From the NCBI RefSeq assembly GCF_026151205.1, contig NC_087079.1, positions 14,138,445 to 14,198,444 on the forward strand: a DNA stretch of 60,000 nucleotides, read 5' to 3'. A model generated the notes under the pieces. The model was not told the DNA's origin, ran no database searches, and saw only the letters and a list, made by a program, of their open reading frames with translations. Origin of the DNA: Bolinopsis microptera (Eukaryota; Ctenophora; Tentaculata; Lobata; Bolinopsidae). The position numbers were made by a program, and so were the translations under genes. Below, piece by piece: positions 1 through 11,879 of the stretch. Positions within the stretch are counted from its first letter, which is position 1; every line of letters begins with the position of its first letter.

Positions 1-825
<825 letters not shown>

Positions 826-1103
826 AATTTCTGGTCGGTTATATTGAAAAAACGGTAAGAGTAACAGGACTGGTTTTTTCGGTATAGTGTCGACAAAACT
901 CTGACTAAGCCCGTATGCTAATTTTTTATAAATCGGCTGGCGGTAAGTGGCTTAATTTCAATAGTTTTGTACTATTAATGCAACATTATGGAGTGAGCCA
1001 CTAAAATGGCTCAATTTTCCTTCCTATTCGCTCTCTCTTCCATTACTGCACTGTAGATTGTATCGCTGGTAATTAGGTTAGCTCCGCAAGTGATATTAGG
1101 AGT

Positions 1104-1262
1104 GTAGGGCACTGATTGCGGTCTGTTTAATCTGTAGAGAGAGTTCATACTTTCATACGAAAATGTTTATGCGTGTTATACTATAATAAGCTTATTAGGG
1201 GGGGGGGGGGGGGGCACTCATTGCGGTCTGTTTGTTTACTTTCATACGACAATGTTATGCAT
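1104..1262. repeat. Imperfect direct duplication around a 17-bp G run
   Basis: The segment around GGGCACTGATTGCGGTCTGT (near 1106) recurs as GGGCACTCATTGCGGTCTGT immediately after a homopolymer of 17 G (1198-1214). Both copies are followed by related text containing CTTTCATACGA. The rest of 826-2432 shows no gene or other repeat. Confidence 0.6.
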
Positions 1263-2432
1263 GTTTTCAAATATAAGGCGGGTGTGGTGCGGAGTAAATA
1301 AGGGTTAATTTCTAAATAGATTTGAAGCGGTTTAAGACGGGAGTGATGAGGTGTAATAGTCGTGATACAGATACTATTGGATACGCGAGGGAACTACGAA
1401 TAGAATTGCTCACCTAATGCGGGTTTTGACTCAGCGGGTAATTACTCCTACCCTTTTTAACTGCGGCAGTGAAATCCCGGCAGAAGGCCGGGTTACACTA
1501 GTTATGCCATAAATTCTAAAAGAAGAAATCAAAACTCCATCATAACTTCAGCAAAATAGAATTTGAAGCTGACCATTACAAAACAACTTTGATACATAAT
1601 CATTCCTCAAAATTGAAAAATTCCTCAAAATTGAAAAAATAAACATAATAACACACCTCGTCAGAACTAAAAATTTGTAAGAATTTGTCAAAAGTTCAAA
1701 CCAAACAAATGATCTGCCATGATGATGATAATGAATAGAGAAACACCATATATTTGATATATTACCAAGTACAAGAAAACCAGATATTGCCAGCATTCTG
1801 TTGGTTAGATAATATATTGTAACGGCTCTCGTGAGAGTATTTCGTTGCTAAACCAGATGAACCATGTAATTGATATATAATGCGTATAAAAGCAGTCAGC
1901 AATTTTTTTAAAGTGTGGCTTGCCGCTGGATTCTCAAATCTTAATGTCGAATAACCCCATAATCAGTGATCATATTGTATGAATTTCTCTTCCGACCATC
2001 AATAAAAAGGCTAACGTCTTGGCCATGCTTGCAGTAGTTGTAAGTTTAAAAAAGATATGAACTCTTACAAAAAGTATCGAAGAAATAGCACCAATCTTGT
2101 CAGTTCCTTTTTCGTCGAACAGTTGATCCATTTCTCTTTAAATGATCGAAAAAATGTCTATCCCCGATTCTGGATCACAATTCAACTTCAACTTCAAGAT
2201 ACCCTGCCTTATCTAAAATGTCCTATATCTTTGTTTTCTCCTTAAAATTCACTTTCAGTCTCAAAATATCTCAATCTCGGGCCTTTTTTCTTTAAAGTTC
2301 GGGATTGACAATGATAAAAACCCGCCTATTGGAGCATAGCATATTGATATAAAGCACAATGATCATCAGCTTTTCTAGGAGAAGACCACTTTTGTTATTT
2401 CTCGTAAAAGCTTTCAATGATATATTGCATGT

Positions 2433-5400
2433 TTAGAATCTCCTGCCACTTTTCTGTAATCGCGCTCTGAATATCGCAACTGTGTTCAGTAAATCTGTTC
2501 CTGTAAAAAATTGAAAAATTAAAGTGAGTGAAAAAGTTCATGCGGTCGCGGTTGCTCTAACACAAAGTACGGCCACGGGCGATACAGTAGTCACCATAAA
2601 ATTTTCAGTTAAGACCAGCTTGAATTTATTAACTTAAAAACATTAAAAATTAAAAATGATAATTGAGAAATGTTTACAGTTTTACATTTAATCAAAAACT
2701 AAATTAAAACGGAGGAAAATATAAATTTTTGTCTTACCTTCCGCTCTGTTTGTGAAGTACTGGAAAAGAATAAAATCGACCACACACGCTATCCCTAAAA
2801 CTGCGGCCATCATGGTCAGCCATTTTAACTTTCCATCTTCGATAGTCCAGTATAATATTAGACACAGCACAACTGAGAGATAGACATTATTAAGAGGAAT
2901 ACAAAACTACATCTATGTAATGTAACAATGTGTAATGATTAAATATTGATGAATCAATTTAGAAATTACAATACAATATTCCTCCTCTATAACGTGGTTT
3001 TTCGGATGAAAGATCATATTTTATCGAAAAATAATCGCGTTATACAGGGGCCGGGGTCACTTATTTTCGAGATGTTGTATTGTTTTTCCTTTGTTTATTT
3101 GAACTTTAATAGATAGGTTTCCTACAGGAATAGTACATGCACAAATGCACAAAGAACATACATACTGCTTCAATCAGTAGTATGTATATTGTACACTGTA
3201 TGTGACTTTGTGCAGTCGATTATACTTACGTATTATCATTTATCAACTTATAGAATTATGTAGGATTGATTATAAAGGACACCCAGTCGCCTGGCACGAG
3301 GTAGCTTTGCTTGCCATTGAGCAGAAAAATAAATTAAGAAATAGGCAAATAACATAGATTAATTACTCTAATCAATAAATTCATATAATAAATTAGAACA
3401 ACAATATCACAGTGCTGGCAAGCACGAACGTTGCATTTATTGTGGGTATACTATGTTCCCCATTTACTATTATACCCCCTTTACTATTATACCCCCTTTA
3501 CTATTATACCCCTTTTACTATTATACCCCCTTTGGTACACGTTACAAGCCTCTTTTGTGCACGCGAAGCGTGCACTCCGGCCGGAGGCGGCGGCCGAAGG
3601 CCGCCGCCTCCGGCAGGAGTTTTCCAGGCATTAAGACTCATCGGAAGTCGTTCAGCAGATTTATTTTTAGTTCAAAACATTCTAATTTGATGTCAAAGAT
3701 GACAGGAATAAAAAATAGTTATGTTCAGATTTTTAAGAAATTTGCATAAAATACTCGCCAGCACTGTTATACGAAATTCGGTAAAAAACCCAAAATCGCC
3801 ATATTCAGGTGCCCTAAAAACCATGTTAAAATTGAGTTAGAGATCTGAAATTTTTCAGGGCGTCTAGACGTTGACCAAATTGACTGCAAAAAAAGTTTCA
3901 GGTTTCAGGAGCATCGGGAAATGGGTTTTCTAGAACCCCTGTTTTACGACAGATTGTCGGGACATATACAGATATACATACAGATATACATATATATTCA
4001 GGGATAGACGCTTTGCCAGTCAATTGTAGCCTGTATTTAAGTGTCCATAGATTCAAAAGTATAAAAGATACAGCCATTTCCGACCACAGGTCTTGCAAAT
4101 AATTGTTTACACTTTAGTTTACATTGTATAAAAAATTTATTTGACGTCATAAACACCCCTTGATGACGTCATCAAGTTAACCGTTTTTAAAACTTGATTT
4201 TTGACAAAGTAATAACTTTTAAAATTAATTTTAACCCATTAAGGAGTAATTTTATTCAAAATCTGAGGAAAATTTCACCTTAGATAATTGTTCAAGCATT
4301 CTGAAAATCTACCGGAAAGTTTTTCTAGCTTGCTCCTTCATAAAGATATTTGTCATTGAAGTTTGTGCTTTTTTGACGAATTATTTTATAAAAACGTCAA
4401 TTTTGCGATTTAGTATTCTTTGGTGTTGGGCCATGCCTTGGGTTGTGGAGCTCAGTTCTGCTTCCTATAGGTATAAATTGTGCATTAGGCTAGTTTTAAA
4501 GTTGAAAATCGAAAAGTTGCACACGTGGGGACACGCCCAAATTGATAGAAAATTGCTAAAATCACTGAAAATTGCTGTTTTCGTCATTTTCTGTCAACTT
4601 TAGAGTGCCGTTGTGATTACAGTTCTTCTTGAAATACTTTGAAACTTTGCATGCTTATCAAGCTATATATAAAACAATTACATGCAAAAATTCACGGCGA
4701 TTCAATATTGGATGCGCATGCAACGTCCGCTCAAAGTTTGCACGTGCGAAAGGTGAGAATTTTGCTCATTCGTGATTTCCAACAAATTCTGCTTTGCCAC
4801 GACAGTTTAATGCCATTATATATGAATTTAATGTCAACTTGAATGAGTATTAAGTGGTATATTCAGTCAGTGATGGACCGATATGCTTACCTAAACACAA
4901 GGAAATGTTTTTAAAGGAAAAATTTCGAAATCGTTGAAACTTCCTCCTTATTATAATGAAGATATCAGTTTATATGTCGACTTTATAAAGTACCCTGACA
5001 TTATAATCAAAAAGAGATGATATTTTACCAAAACCCATAATCATGGGTAGAGTGGACCGCTGCCAGTGTCTCTCTTTCCCAAACAAAAGGAAATGATATT
5101 AATTTGATTGACCGTTCTCAAATGCAAAATGATACCGAGAATGAAATCGGTCGCTCGCTTTTCCCATTCATTTACAATTGTAATAGATTAAGAAGAACTA
5201 CCCAAAGGCAGCTGTACTCGGCAATAAAGATTCAATAAACTTCAGCTAATGCAATAAGTGATAACTACCACCCTTACCCCGAAATACTAGGTATCGACCC
5301 GAACGCAACCCAAAGAGATTTTTACAGCATCTGATTGACATGTAATCAATCGAAAATTATTACAATTCGTAAGCCGTGAATGAATGGGAAAAGCGAGCGA

Positions 5401-6755
5401 CCGATTTCATTCTCGGTATCATTTTGCATTTGAGAACGGTCAATCAAATTAATATCATTTCCTTTTGTTTGGGAAAGAGAGACACTGGCAGCGGTCCACT
5501 CTACCCATGATTATGGGTTTTGGTAAAATACATAATTAAAATAAAACTACTAAAGTATTCAGCAGAGACTTACTGAGAGTTGGCAAGATGTATAACAATA
5601 TCTGAGTTATTCTGTGCATCCATATTACAATGTTCCTCCTCTCCTTGGCTCGTTCTACTGCCGCTGAAATTACCACATGTAAGTATTTTTATCAATTAAT
5701 TCAATTAATTTCGAGATTCTCGACTATTTATAGTTCTCAATTGTTTAAGAACGTAAGACATCATGGCTGTGCGCTCTCGTTGTACCAAAAATAGCTGATT
5801 ACCTAAATGGGATCGCCTTCACAATTGTCGTCACAATTAGTGACGATACTGATCATTTGATCATGAAGCTGTTTGAGGCGTATGATCAATCATGACAATT
5901 TGTAAGTTTTACGTCAACTTGATGACTGGCAGCTGAACAATACTATTCGGAGGGCGGAGATTTTTAAACATTTACAGTCTCAATGAAGCCCTAAGAAGCA
6001 GCCTGTTATGTAAGGGTAGGTAGCACTTGAAATTTAATCAAATGTAAGTGACCAAGTTACTAAGTCAGGATTGAAACCTTACGTACATTATGAATGACGT
6101 TTGGTTTTAAATTCTAGATTTTCGGTATAACCTGACAGTCTAAAGATAAACGTGAGGATCATACTGCTTCCTAATGAAGTGTGAAAACATTACGAAATGA
6201 ACTAAATAAACTCTGGAATGAATATCTAAAGCGACGACAGTAAGTGTAAAATAGTGAATAAATTCCACAGACGTAAGTCACATACAGAAATAGATAAAAC
6301 TAAGAACTTGTTCTATTCTGACATTACCGACCTGCAGCCCCCTCAGAGCCAGTGTGACTGAGAATATCAAGCGCGGAGGGTCTCCTAGAGCCAGTATCAA
6401 ACACCTCCAACACATTAACTGACATCTTCTCTAGTTCTATATCCCCAGAGAACCTTCTAGAGGAAGGTCGGGAATGGCGGGAGCTGCTTAAAGCTGGCGA
6501 TGCTCCATTACCAATCCTGATTGTTACTGGAGCACTTTTCCTGGTGTCTAGCGGAGTTTTCAAGTGCGTACTTCTCGCACCGGGAGAAGACGGTATTTTT
6601 ACGAGGGGCTTGGGTTTCGGGCTGGCCACATGTTGGTTAGATGGAACGGGTGTCACAAATGGTATGGTGGCCTCGTCTTCAGGTGATATATCCAGTTCCA
6701 CTTCAGCTGCTTCGATAGCGGGCGATAGTACTACGGTGTGGGAATTACTAGCCAT
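2433..6755 (-). CDS. Predicted two-pass membrane protein, 238 aa, four exons
   Basis: I do not recognise the family. The exons on the minus strand are 6332-6755 (start codon at 6755), 5574-5663, 2738-2872 and 2433-2500. All three introns are phase 1, with donors CAG/GTCGGT, TCA/GTAAGTC and AAG/GTAAGAC and acceptors TTTCAG, CTCTCAG and TTTACAG. Residues 1-141 are Ser/Pro/Arg-rich and look cytosolic and disordered. A basic stretch (VERAKERRN) then leads into a hydrophobic segment beginning IVIWMHRITQILLYILPTL that spans the exon 2/3 junction. After WTIEDGKLKW comes a second hydrophobic segment, LTMMAAVLGIACVVDFILF. The C-terminus is short, basic and soluble. The membrane topology is inferred from hydrophobicity only. 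The last exon is the least certain because another frame of it is also open, although only the chosen frame fits the phase. A mariner-like MITE sits in intron 2, ending 45 bp from the exon 2 donor. Confidence 0.62.
2984..3050. mobile_element. Short MITE-like inverted repeat, about 67 bp
   Basis: CCTCTATAACG on the left and CGTTATACAGG on the right form imperfect inverted ends, with a second matching patch (TTTTTCG/CGAAAAA) inside. This resembles solo ends of TA-inserting pogo or mariner MITEs. The arms are imperfect, so the call is tentative. Confidence 0.35.
3458..3533. repeat. 18-bp minisatellite, about four units
   Basis: TTTACTATTATACCCCCT is repeated in tandem about four times, with a one-base variant in one unit. 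It lies in intron 2 of the membrane-protein gene, immediately left of the two GC hairpins. Confidence 0.9.
3557..3575. repeat. Perfect hairpin with GAA loop (8-bp stem)
   Basis: GTGCACGC, then GAA, then GCGTGCAC. The apex reads GCGAAGC, the heptamer known for an exceptionally stable DNA mini-hairpin. It abuts the larger GC hairpin to its right. Confidence 0.9.
3575..3619. repeat. All-GC perfect hairpin with GAA loop (16-bp core stem)
   Basis: The left arm is 3580-3595, the loop GAA is at 3596-3598, and the right arm is 3599-3614, a perfect 16-bp match. After one G/A mismatch the stem continues for four more pairs (CTCC with GGAG). Nearly all stem positions are G or C in an otherwise AT-rich intron. 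The proline/glycine-rich open frames across it are incidental. Confidence 0.92.
5021..5530. mobile_element. Mariner/Tc1-type MITE with TA duplication, about 506 bp
   Basis: Long terminal inverted repeats of roughly 150 bp (about 5023-5173 and 5379-5528) begin TTTTACCAAAACCCATAATC and are flanked by TA on both sides (5021-5022 and 5529-5530). The core of about 200 bp has no open frame. The long arms and lack of coding capacity fit a non-autonomous DNA transposon. The TA target duplication points to mariner/Tc1 or pogo mobilisation, which is inference. Confidence 0.85.
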
Positions 6756-6875
6756 TCTCTAACATTACTTCTTGTTTCACACTGAGATCCTGCGTCTTTA
6801 GTATTTCTTTTGGTTGAGGAACTAATTCGGGATTAGAAGAGTTAGTTAGGGACAATTAACATTAATACAGGACCA

Positions 6876-8787
6876 TCTGGGAAAAAATTTGCAACAAGCT
6901 GATTTTTACAGGAATGTGTTGTCCATAGTGTCAGGAACCACCCCAAAGAGTTTCCAATCTGGATCTGTTGAGCAAAAAAAGTTACAGCCAATTTTCTTCA
7001 GGCGCGTATGTCAGCCTGAGGACCGCACTTGAAAAACTCGTAACTATCGTAATAAAGACCCCCAGGAGCACCATAGGGGGTGCAAAATGACCGCAATAGT
7101 GACATTATGTGGGGCGAATCAGTGTTTCAGGGTCGTCAGATCTTTACTTATTGAGATAATTTCATTTTTATAGGCTAACCTCTCAAAAATTTACTAAAAT
7201 TTTGAAATTTTACTTAAATTTGGAAATTTAGCAAAATTGTTGTACAATTAAAACATTGTCTAGTTATCAGTATTCAAATTCTAAAATTTACTTTCAATTG
7301 TCAATTGATCCTTATATTAGTATAGTAAATAATATACATATCACATCAAATTCTGTAAAAAAAGGTCCTGAATTATTAGCATGGTGTCTTTGATTGGCAA
7401 CTATTAGGTCACTTCTGGCTATCCCATTTCCTCAGAGTTGTTTGATTCTCCTGAATCGTCCTGTCTTTCGAGTGCATTAGTGCAACTTAATCCATGACAT
7501 TGGCCACATGCAGGTAGACATTTAAAGCCATACTTCCGTCAGGAACACCTTAAGTACTTACAAGGGTTCTCAACCTCCACCGAGCAATTGCAGCAAATGA
7601 GGTTGAGCATCCCTGCCGGGGCAATCGCAGCTTTAGTCGGGATTGGCCGGTAGTATCCTTCAGAACTCATCTCCCATCCATAATGTAGTGGATTTAGACT
7701 TGCAGTGTCGAGTGTCACCCAGTTATGGTACTGAAGATATGATCTTAATATATGCTCAGTTGCAGAGGATGTAGACGGTGGTAGCCTTGATGGGTTGAGT
7801 TTTTTCTTTGCTATCATTCTACTGTAGCTGTAAGCTGAGAAATCTGAGAGTTTCAAGTGCCTTGGTTTTATCTCCATAGATATGTTGAAACAAGGAGTTA
7901 GGAGAGGCCAGCTTCAATTACTTCATTTGTTGAAACTCTCACAGTGAGTAATGATGCTAAATGACCCTCCTCATGAAAAGAAACTGCCTTTTTCAATATC
8001 TTCACCTTACCAAAGCCATGTATACTGCTGACCGTGTCACATCCTGGGAAACTGTGAACAAACAGTAATATGCGTTTTATGTTGGCATCAAGAGCATTTA
8101 CTATTTTACTGATCGAGTGTGAGCCGTTTCTGGTCGTCATCACAATTTCATTGTCATTCTCAGTAAAATGATGAATAAGGAGGCAAAGTATATCAGTATC
8201 CTCTGCTTTTACCTCAACATCTTCGTAGAAGGACAAGTTTAAAGCTTTACTAGCTACCATGGTATCAGCATCATCAGTAGCTACATGTACTTCAATTCCA
8301 TGTTCTGTAAAAACGTTCGACAGAAGCTTTATAAGCTCATGGTTGTTCTTTGAGTTGCTGAACAGTTTTTTCATCGGAACTGTGCACACAGTAGTACTTT
8401 TAATAGCTATATCAGAGCAGTATGCCTTGATTCTTCGCTGATGCTCATGATCTTTTGTTGATCGGGCATAGCCATCAAACACAACAATCACTTTCCGCTG
8501 TTCGGATTTCGGAACTAGCTTAAGGTATTCATTAGCTATGTCGCCGTATGTTTCAAAGCCTGTGAACGAGGTAACTTGATACGAGTAGCCATCCACCATC
8601 AATTATTAATGGAGAGGATGGGTTGCTAAATGTCACAGTACAATCAACAACATTCTTGAGGTATTGTCCAAGGGCTGCCTTGTTTGCCTTTCTCATCATC
8701 TGCTCATTGTTAAAAAGACTCATCGGCATTGCTGTGAGCTCATATTGGAAGCTTTCCTCCAGTGTAGACTCTCGTTCAGATGCGAAG
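6876..8787 (-). repeat. Left arm of the inverted repeat
   Basis: This arm is inverted relative to 9443-11340. About 540 bp at its outer end (6876-7418) is non-coding and corresponds to the 3' flank of the decayed gene. The match to the other arm stops at TGCGAAG (8787). Confidence 0.93.
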
Positions 8788-9440
8788 ACAAGCCGATTAA
8801 AAATTGTCAATGAGTCTATAACAATGTCTTTTTCGTTCACCCTCACTGTCCTCTTTAGAAGGGTCAAGTTTCCTACTCGAAACTTATCGATAAAGCTTTT
8901 GCCATCCAGCTCTTTCTGGAGGGCAGTACCAACTGAAATGCAATCTTCTGGGTTGACATTATCCTTCTCTTTCTGTGATATGAGACCCGTTGAGTACGAT
9001 AGCAGTTTAGTCTTGTCTTCAGATTCGTCGAAATCAGCTGTATCTTTAAACCAACACAACAGCTTGGTAAACACTGCAATATTTTTCTGTACAGAAGATT
9101 TGCTAAGATCTGAGTGATTAGCACTAGAGGCTTTTGTTGTTGTGTCATCGACACTCTCGTTTATCAACGCCATTTGGTTGAGGGTTGCAGTCCATAACTT
9201 ATGGGCAGATTCATGAGTTCGCATTCTCCCTCCAGACAAACCCCCTGATGAATTTGCAGCCTTCGTTAGTCGCTGTTCGATCGACAGGTCTGTCCACACA
9301 CCAGACCACTCGTGTTCATTATATCGAACTGTGTGCAGACCTACGACCTTGAACGTTTTGACTAGTGCCCCATACTGAATCTCAAGTACGGTAATCTGCT
9401 CAAGATACAGCCGTAGAGCTTTGGAGTACTGACCTCGACC
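7419..9440 (-). pseudogene. Decayed PIN-like/Cys-rich repeat-family gene, longer copy
   Basis: The frame is open from the spacer edge (about 9440) through 8585. It includes WSGVWTDLSIEQRL, a Gly-rich GGLSGGR patch and a region ending SPLIIDGGW. An extra base at 8582 then shifts the frame. The next part (7898-8582) carries acidic residues spaced as in PIN/FEN-like nuclease folds (VVFDGYARSTKD, ATDDADT, AEDTDILCLLIHH) and the motif PGCDTVSSIHGFGK. A further stop and shift precede 7539-7877, which holds the NPLHYGWEMS motif and the start of a Cys cluster. After an in-frame TGA at 7539-7541 the Cys cluster continues to a TAG at 7419-7421. From memory, this architecture recurs as an uncharacterised multi-copy family in many invertebrate genomes. 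The nuclease-like fold is an inference from the acidic motifs. The true N-terminus is missing. Confidence 0.72.
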
Positions 9441-9442
9441 TG

Positions 9443-11340
9443 CTTCGCATCAGAACGAGAGTCTACACTGGAGGAAAGCTTCCAATATGAGCTCACAGCA
9501 ATGCCGATGAGTCTTTTTAACAATGAGCAGATGATGAGAAAGGCAAACAAGGCAGCCCTTGGGCAATACCTCAAGAATGTTGTTGATTGTACTGTGACAT
9601 TTAGCAACCCATCCTCTCCATTAATAATTGATGGTGGATGGCTACTCTATCAAGTTACCTCGTTCACAGGCTTTGAAACATACGGCGACATAGCTAATGA
9701 ATACCTTAAGCTAGTTCCGAAATCCGAACAGCGGAAAGTGATTGTTGTGTTTGATGGCTATGCCCGATCAACAAAAGATCATGAGCATCAGCGAAGAATC
9801 AAGGCATACTGCTCTGATGTAGCTATTAAAAGTACTACTGTGTGCACAGTTCCGATGAAAAAACTGTTCAGCAACTCAAAGAACAACCATGAGCTTATAA
9901 AGCTTCTGTCGAACGTTTTTACAGAACATGGAATTGAAGTACATGTAGCTACTGATGATGCTGATACCATGGTAGCTAGTAAAGCTTTAAACTTGTCCTT
10001 CTACGAAGATGTTGAGGTAAAAGCAGAGGATACTGATATACTTTGCCTCCTTATTCATCATTTTACTGAGAATGACAATGAAATTGTGATGACGACCAGA
10101 AACGGCTCACACTCGATCAGTAAAATAGTAAATGCTCTTGATGCCAACATAAAACGCATATTACTGTTTGTTCACAGTTTCTCAGGATGTGACACAGTCA
10201 GCAGTATACATGGCTTTGGTAAGATATTGAAAAAGGCAGTTTCTTTTCATGAGGAGGGTCATTTAGCATAATTACTCACTGTGAGAGTTTCAACAAATGA
10301 AGTAATTGAAGCTGGCCTCTCCTAACTCCTTGTTTCAACATATCTATGGAAATAAAACCAAGGCACTTGAAACTCTCAGATTTCTCAGCTACAGTAGAAT
10401 GATAGCAAAGAAAAAACTCAACCCATCAAGGCTACCACCGTCTACATCCTATGCAACTGAGCATATATTAAGATCATATCTTCAGTACCATAACTGGGTG
10501 ACACTCGACACTGCAAGTCTAAATCCACTACATTATGGATGGGGGATGAGTTCTGAAGGATACTACCGGCCAATCCCGACTAAAGCTGCGATTGCCCCGG
10601 CAGGGATGCTCAACCTCATTTGCTGCAATTGCTCGGTGGAGGTTGAGAACCCTTGTAAGTACTTAAGGTGTTCCTGACGGAAGTATGGCTTTAAATGTCT
10701 ACCTGCATGTGGCCAATGTCATGGATTAAGTTGCACTAATGCACCCGAAAGACAGGACGATTCAGGAGAATCAAACAACTCTGAGGAAATGGGATAGCCA
10801 GAAGTGACCTAATAGTTGCCAATCAAAGACACCATGCTAATAATTCAGGACCTTTTTTTACAGAATTTGATGTGATATGTATATTATTTACTATACTAAT
10901 ATAAGGATCAATTGACAATTGAAAGTAAATTTTAGAAGTTGAATACTGATAACTAGACAATGTTTTAATTGTACAACAATTTTGCTAAATTTCCAAATTT
11001 AAGTAAAATTTCAAAGTTTTAGTAAATTTTTGAGAGGTTAGCCTATAAAAATGAAATTATCTCAATAAGTAAAGATCTGGCGACCCTGAAACACTGATTC
11101 GCCCCACATAATGTCACTATTGCGGTCATTTTTCACCCCCTATGGTGCTCCTGGGGGTCTTTATTACGATAGTTACGAGTTTTTCAAGTGCGGTCCTCAG
11201 GCTGACATACGCGCCTGAAGAAAATTGGCTGTAACTTTTTTTGCTCAACAGATCCAGATTGGAAACTCTTTGGGGTGGTTCCTGACACTATGGACAACAC
11301 ATTCCTGTAAAAATCAGCTTGTTGCAAATTTTTTCCCAGA
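9443..11340 (+). repeat. Right arm of the inverted repeat
   Basis: This is the inverted copy of 6876-8787. It begins exactly inside the codon run Phe-Ala-Ser-Glu of the gene and ends with the same terminal motif as the left arm. Compared with the left arm it lacks 6 bp in the Gly-Lys/Ile-Leu region (near 10221) and 7 bp near 10388. Confidence 0.93.
9444..10797 (+). pseudogene. Decayed PIN-like/Cys-rich gene, 5'-truncated inverted copy
   Basis: This is the same gene's 3' two-thirds in inverted orientation, beginning mid-codon at the arm edge. It keeps the frame across the position that is shifted in the other copy (9651 region), so IIDGGWLLYQVTSF reads through. It has its own nonsense codon at 10269-10271 (TCA in the other arm reads TAA here), shares the frame break just downstream near 10320, then reads LFQHIYGNKTKALETL to an in-frame TGA at 10675-10677. 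Beyond it, RKYGFKCLPACGQCHGLSC continues the zinc-binding-like Cys cluster to TAG at 10795-10797. The TGA sits where the family has Cys. Lesions are distinct between the copies, so both have decayed since duplication. Confidence 0.72.
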
Positions 11341-11879
11341 CATTTTACATTATTCCCTAACTAAGTAATGAATTTCATTACATCTATTACTGATTCAAAA
11401 TCGTAAATTAGGTTTACAAGTCGAGTATCAGAAATAATTGGATGTGCCAAATTCCAAATTAATTTGGGGTCTGATTAAGGAATCAAGGAATTAAGAATGT
11501 GATAAGAAGAAGTACAAAGTTAACGATCAAAAATAAATAAAGTATGTGATTTGAAGTTACAAAACAACATAGGTAAATTCATTTGTCACTAATTACAATG
11601 CAGCAAAATTTAGAGTACGAACGAGACGTGGTGACACTAACCTAACCATGAACAGTCGGACTGAAAATGGGTCGACTTGAATTGGGATTTGGTATTACTC
11701 TAGCAATAATCACAATATCGTAAGATGAAAACACCTGGTCAGACGACGGTTTGACCAAACCATGCTGATAAGTATACGCCCATTACCATTTTCTTTCATC
11801 ACTCTGCGAAGATGATCGATAATACCGGAAATTCAAAATTTGTTTGAAAGGTTATTAAATCGAAGGTAGACTGATCATC
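11341..11879. other. Gene-free spacer
   Basis: AT-rich sequence with no open frame above background and no repeat that I can match elsewhere in the window. Confidence 0.4.

Larger units (their letters stand above)
6876..11340. mobile_element. 4.46 kb palindromic composite: two ~1.9 kb inverted arms around a 655 bp spacer
   Basis: The left arm (6876-8787) and right arm (9443-11340) are near-identical inverted copies. The outer ends are TCTGGGAAAAAATTTGC on the left and its complement on the right, so both ends of the composite are the same element terminus. I saw no convincing target-site duplication. The spacer (8788-9442) is single copy and carries the upstream part of the minus-strand gene whose downstream part fills the left arm. 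The right arm therefore looks like an inverted copy of the gene's 3' part that replaced its 5' end. Arms differ by scattered substitutions plus small indels (an extra base at 8582, a 6-bp and a 7-bp length difference), so the duplication is not brand new or has escaped full conversion. Confidence 0.88.

Noticed and set aside
3412-3749. Proline/glycine-rich open frames
   Set aside because: They are produced by the 18-bp minisatellite and the GC hairpins. No splice or start context.
8623-9117. 164-codon plus-strand frame across the palindrome spacer
   Set aside because: It is antisense to the repeat-family gene, whose residues match a known motif order. The plus frame has none.
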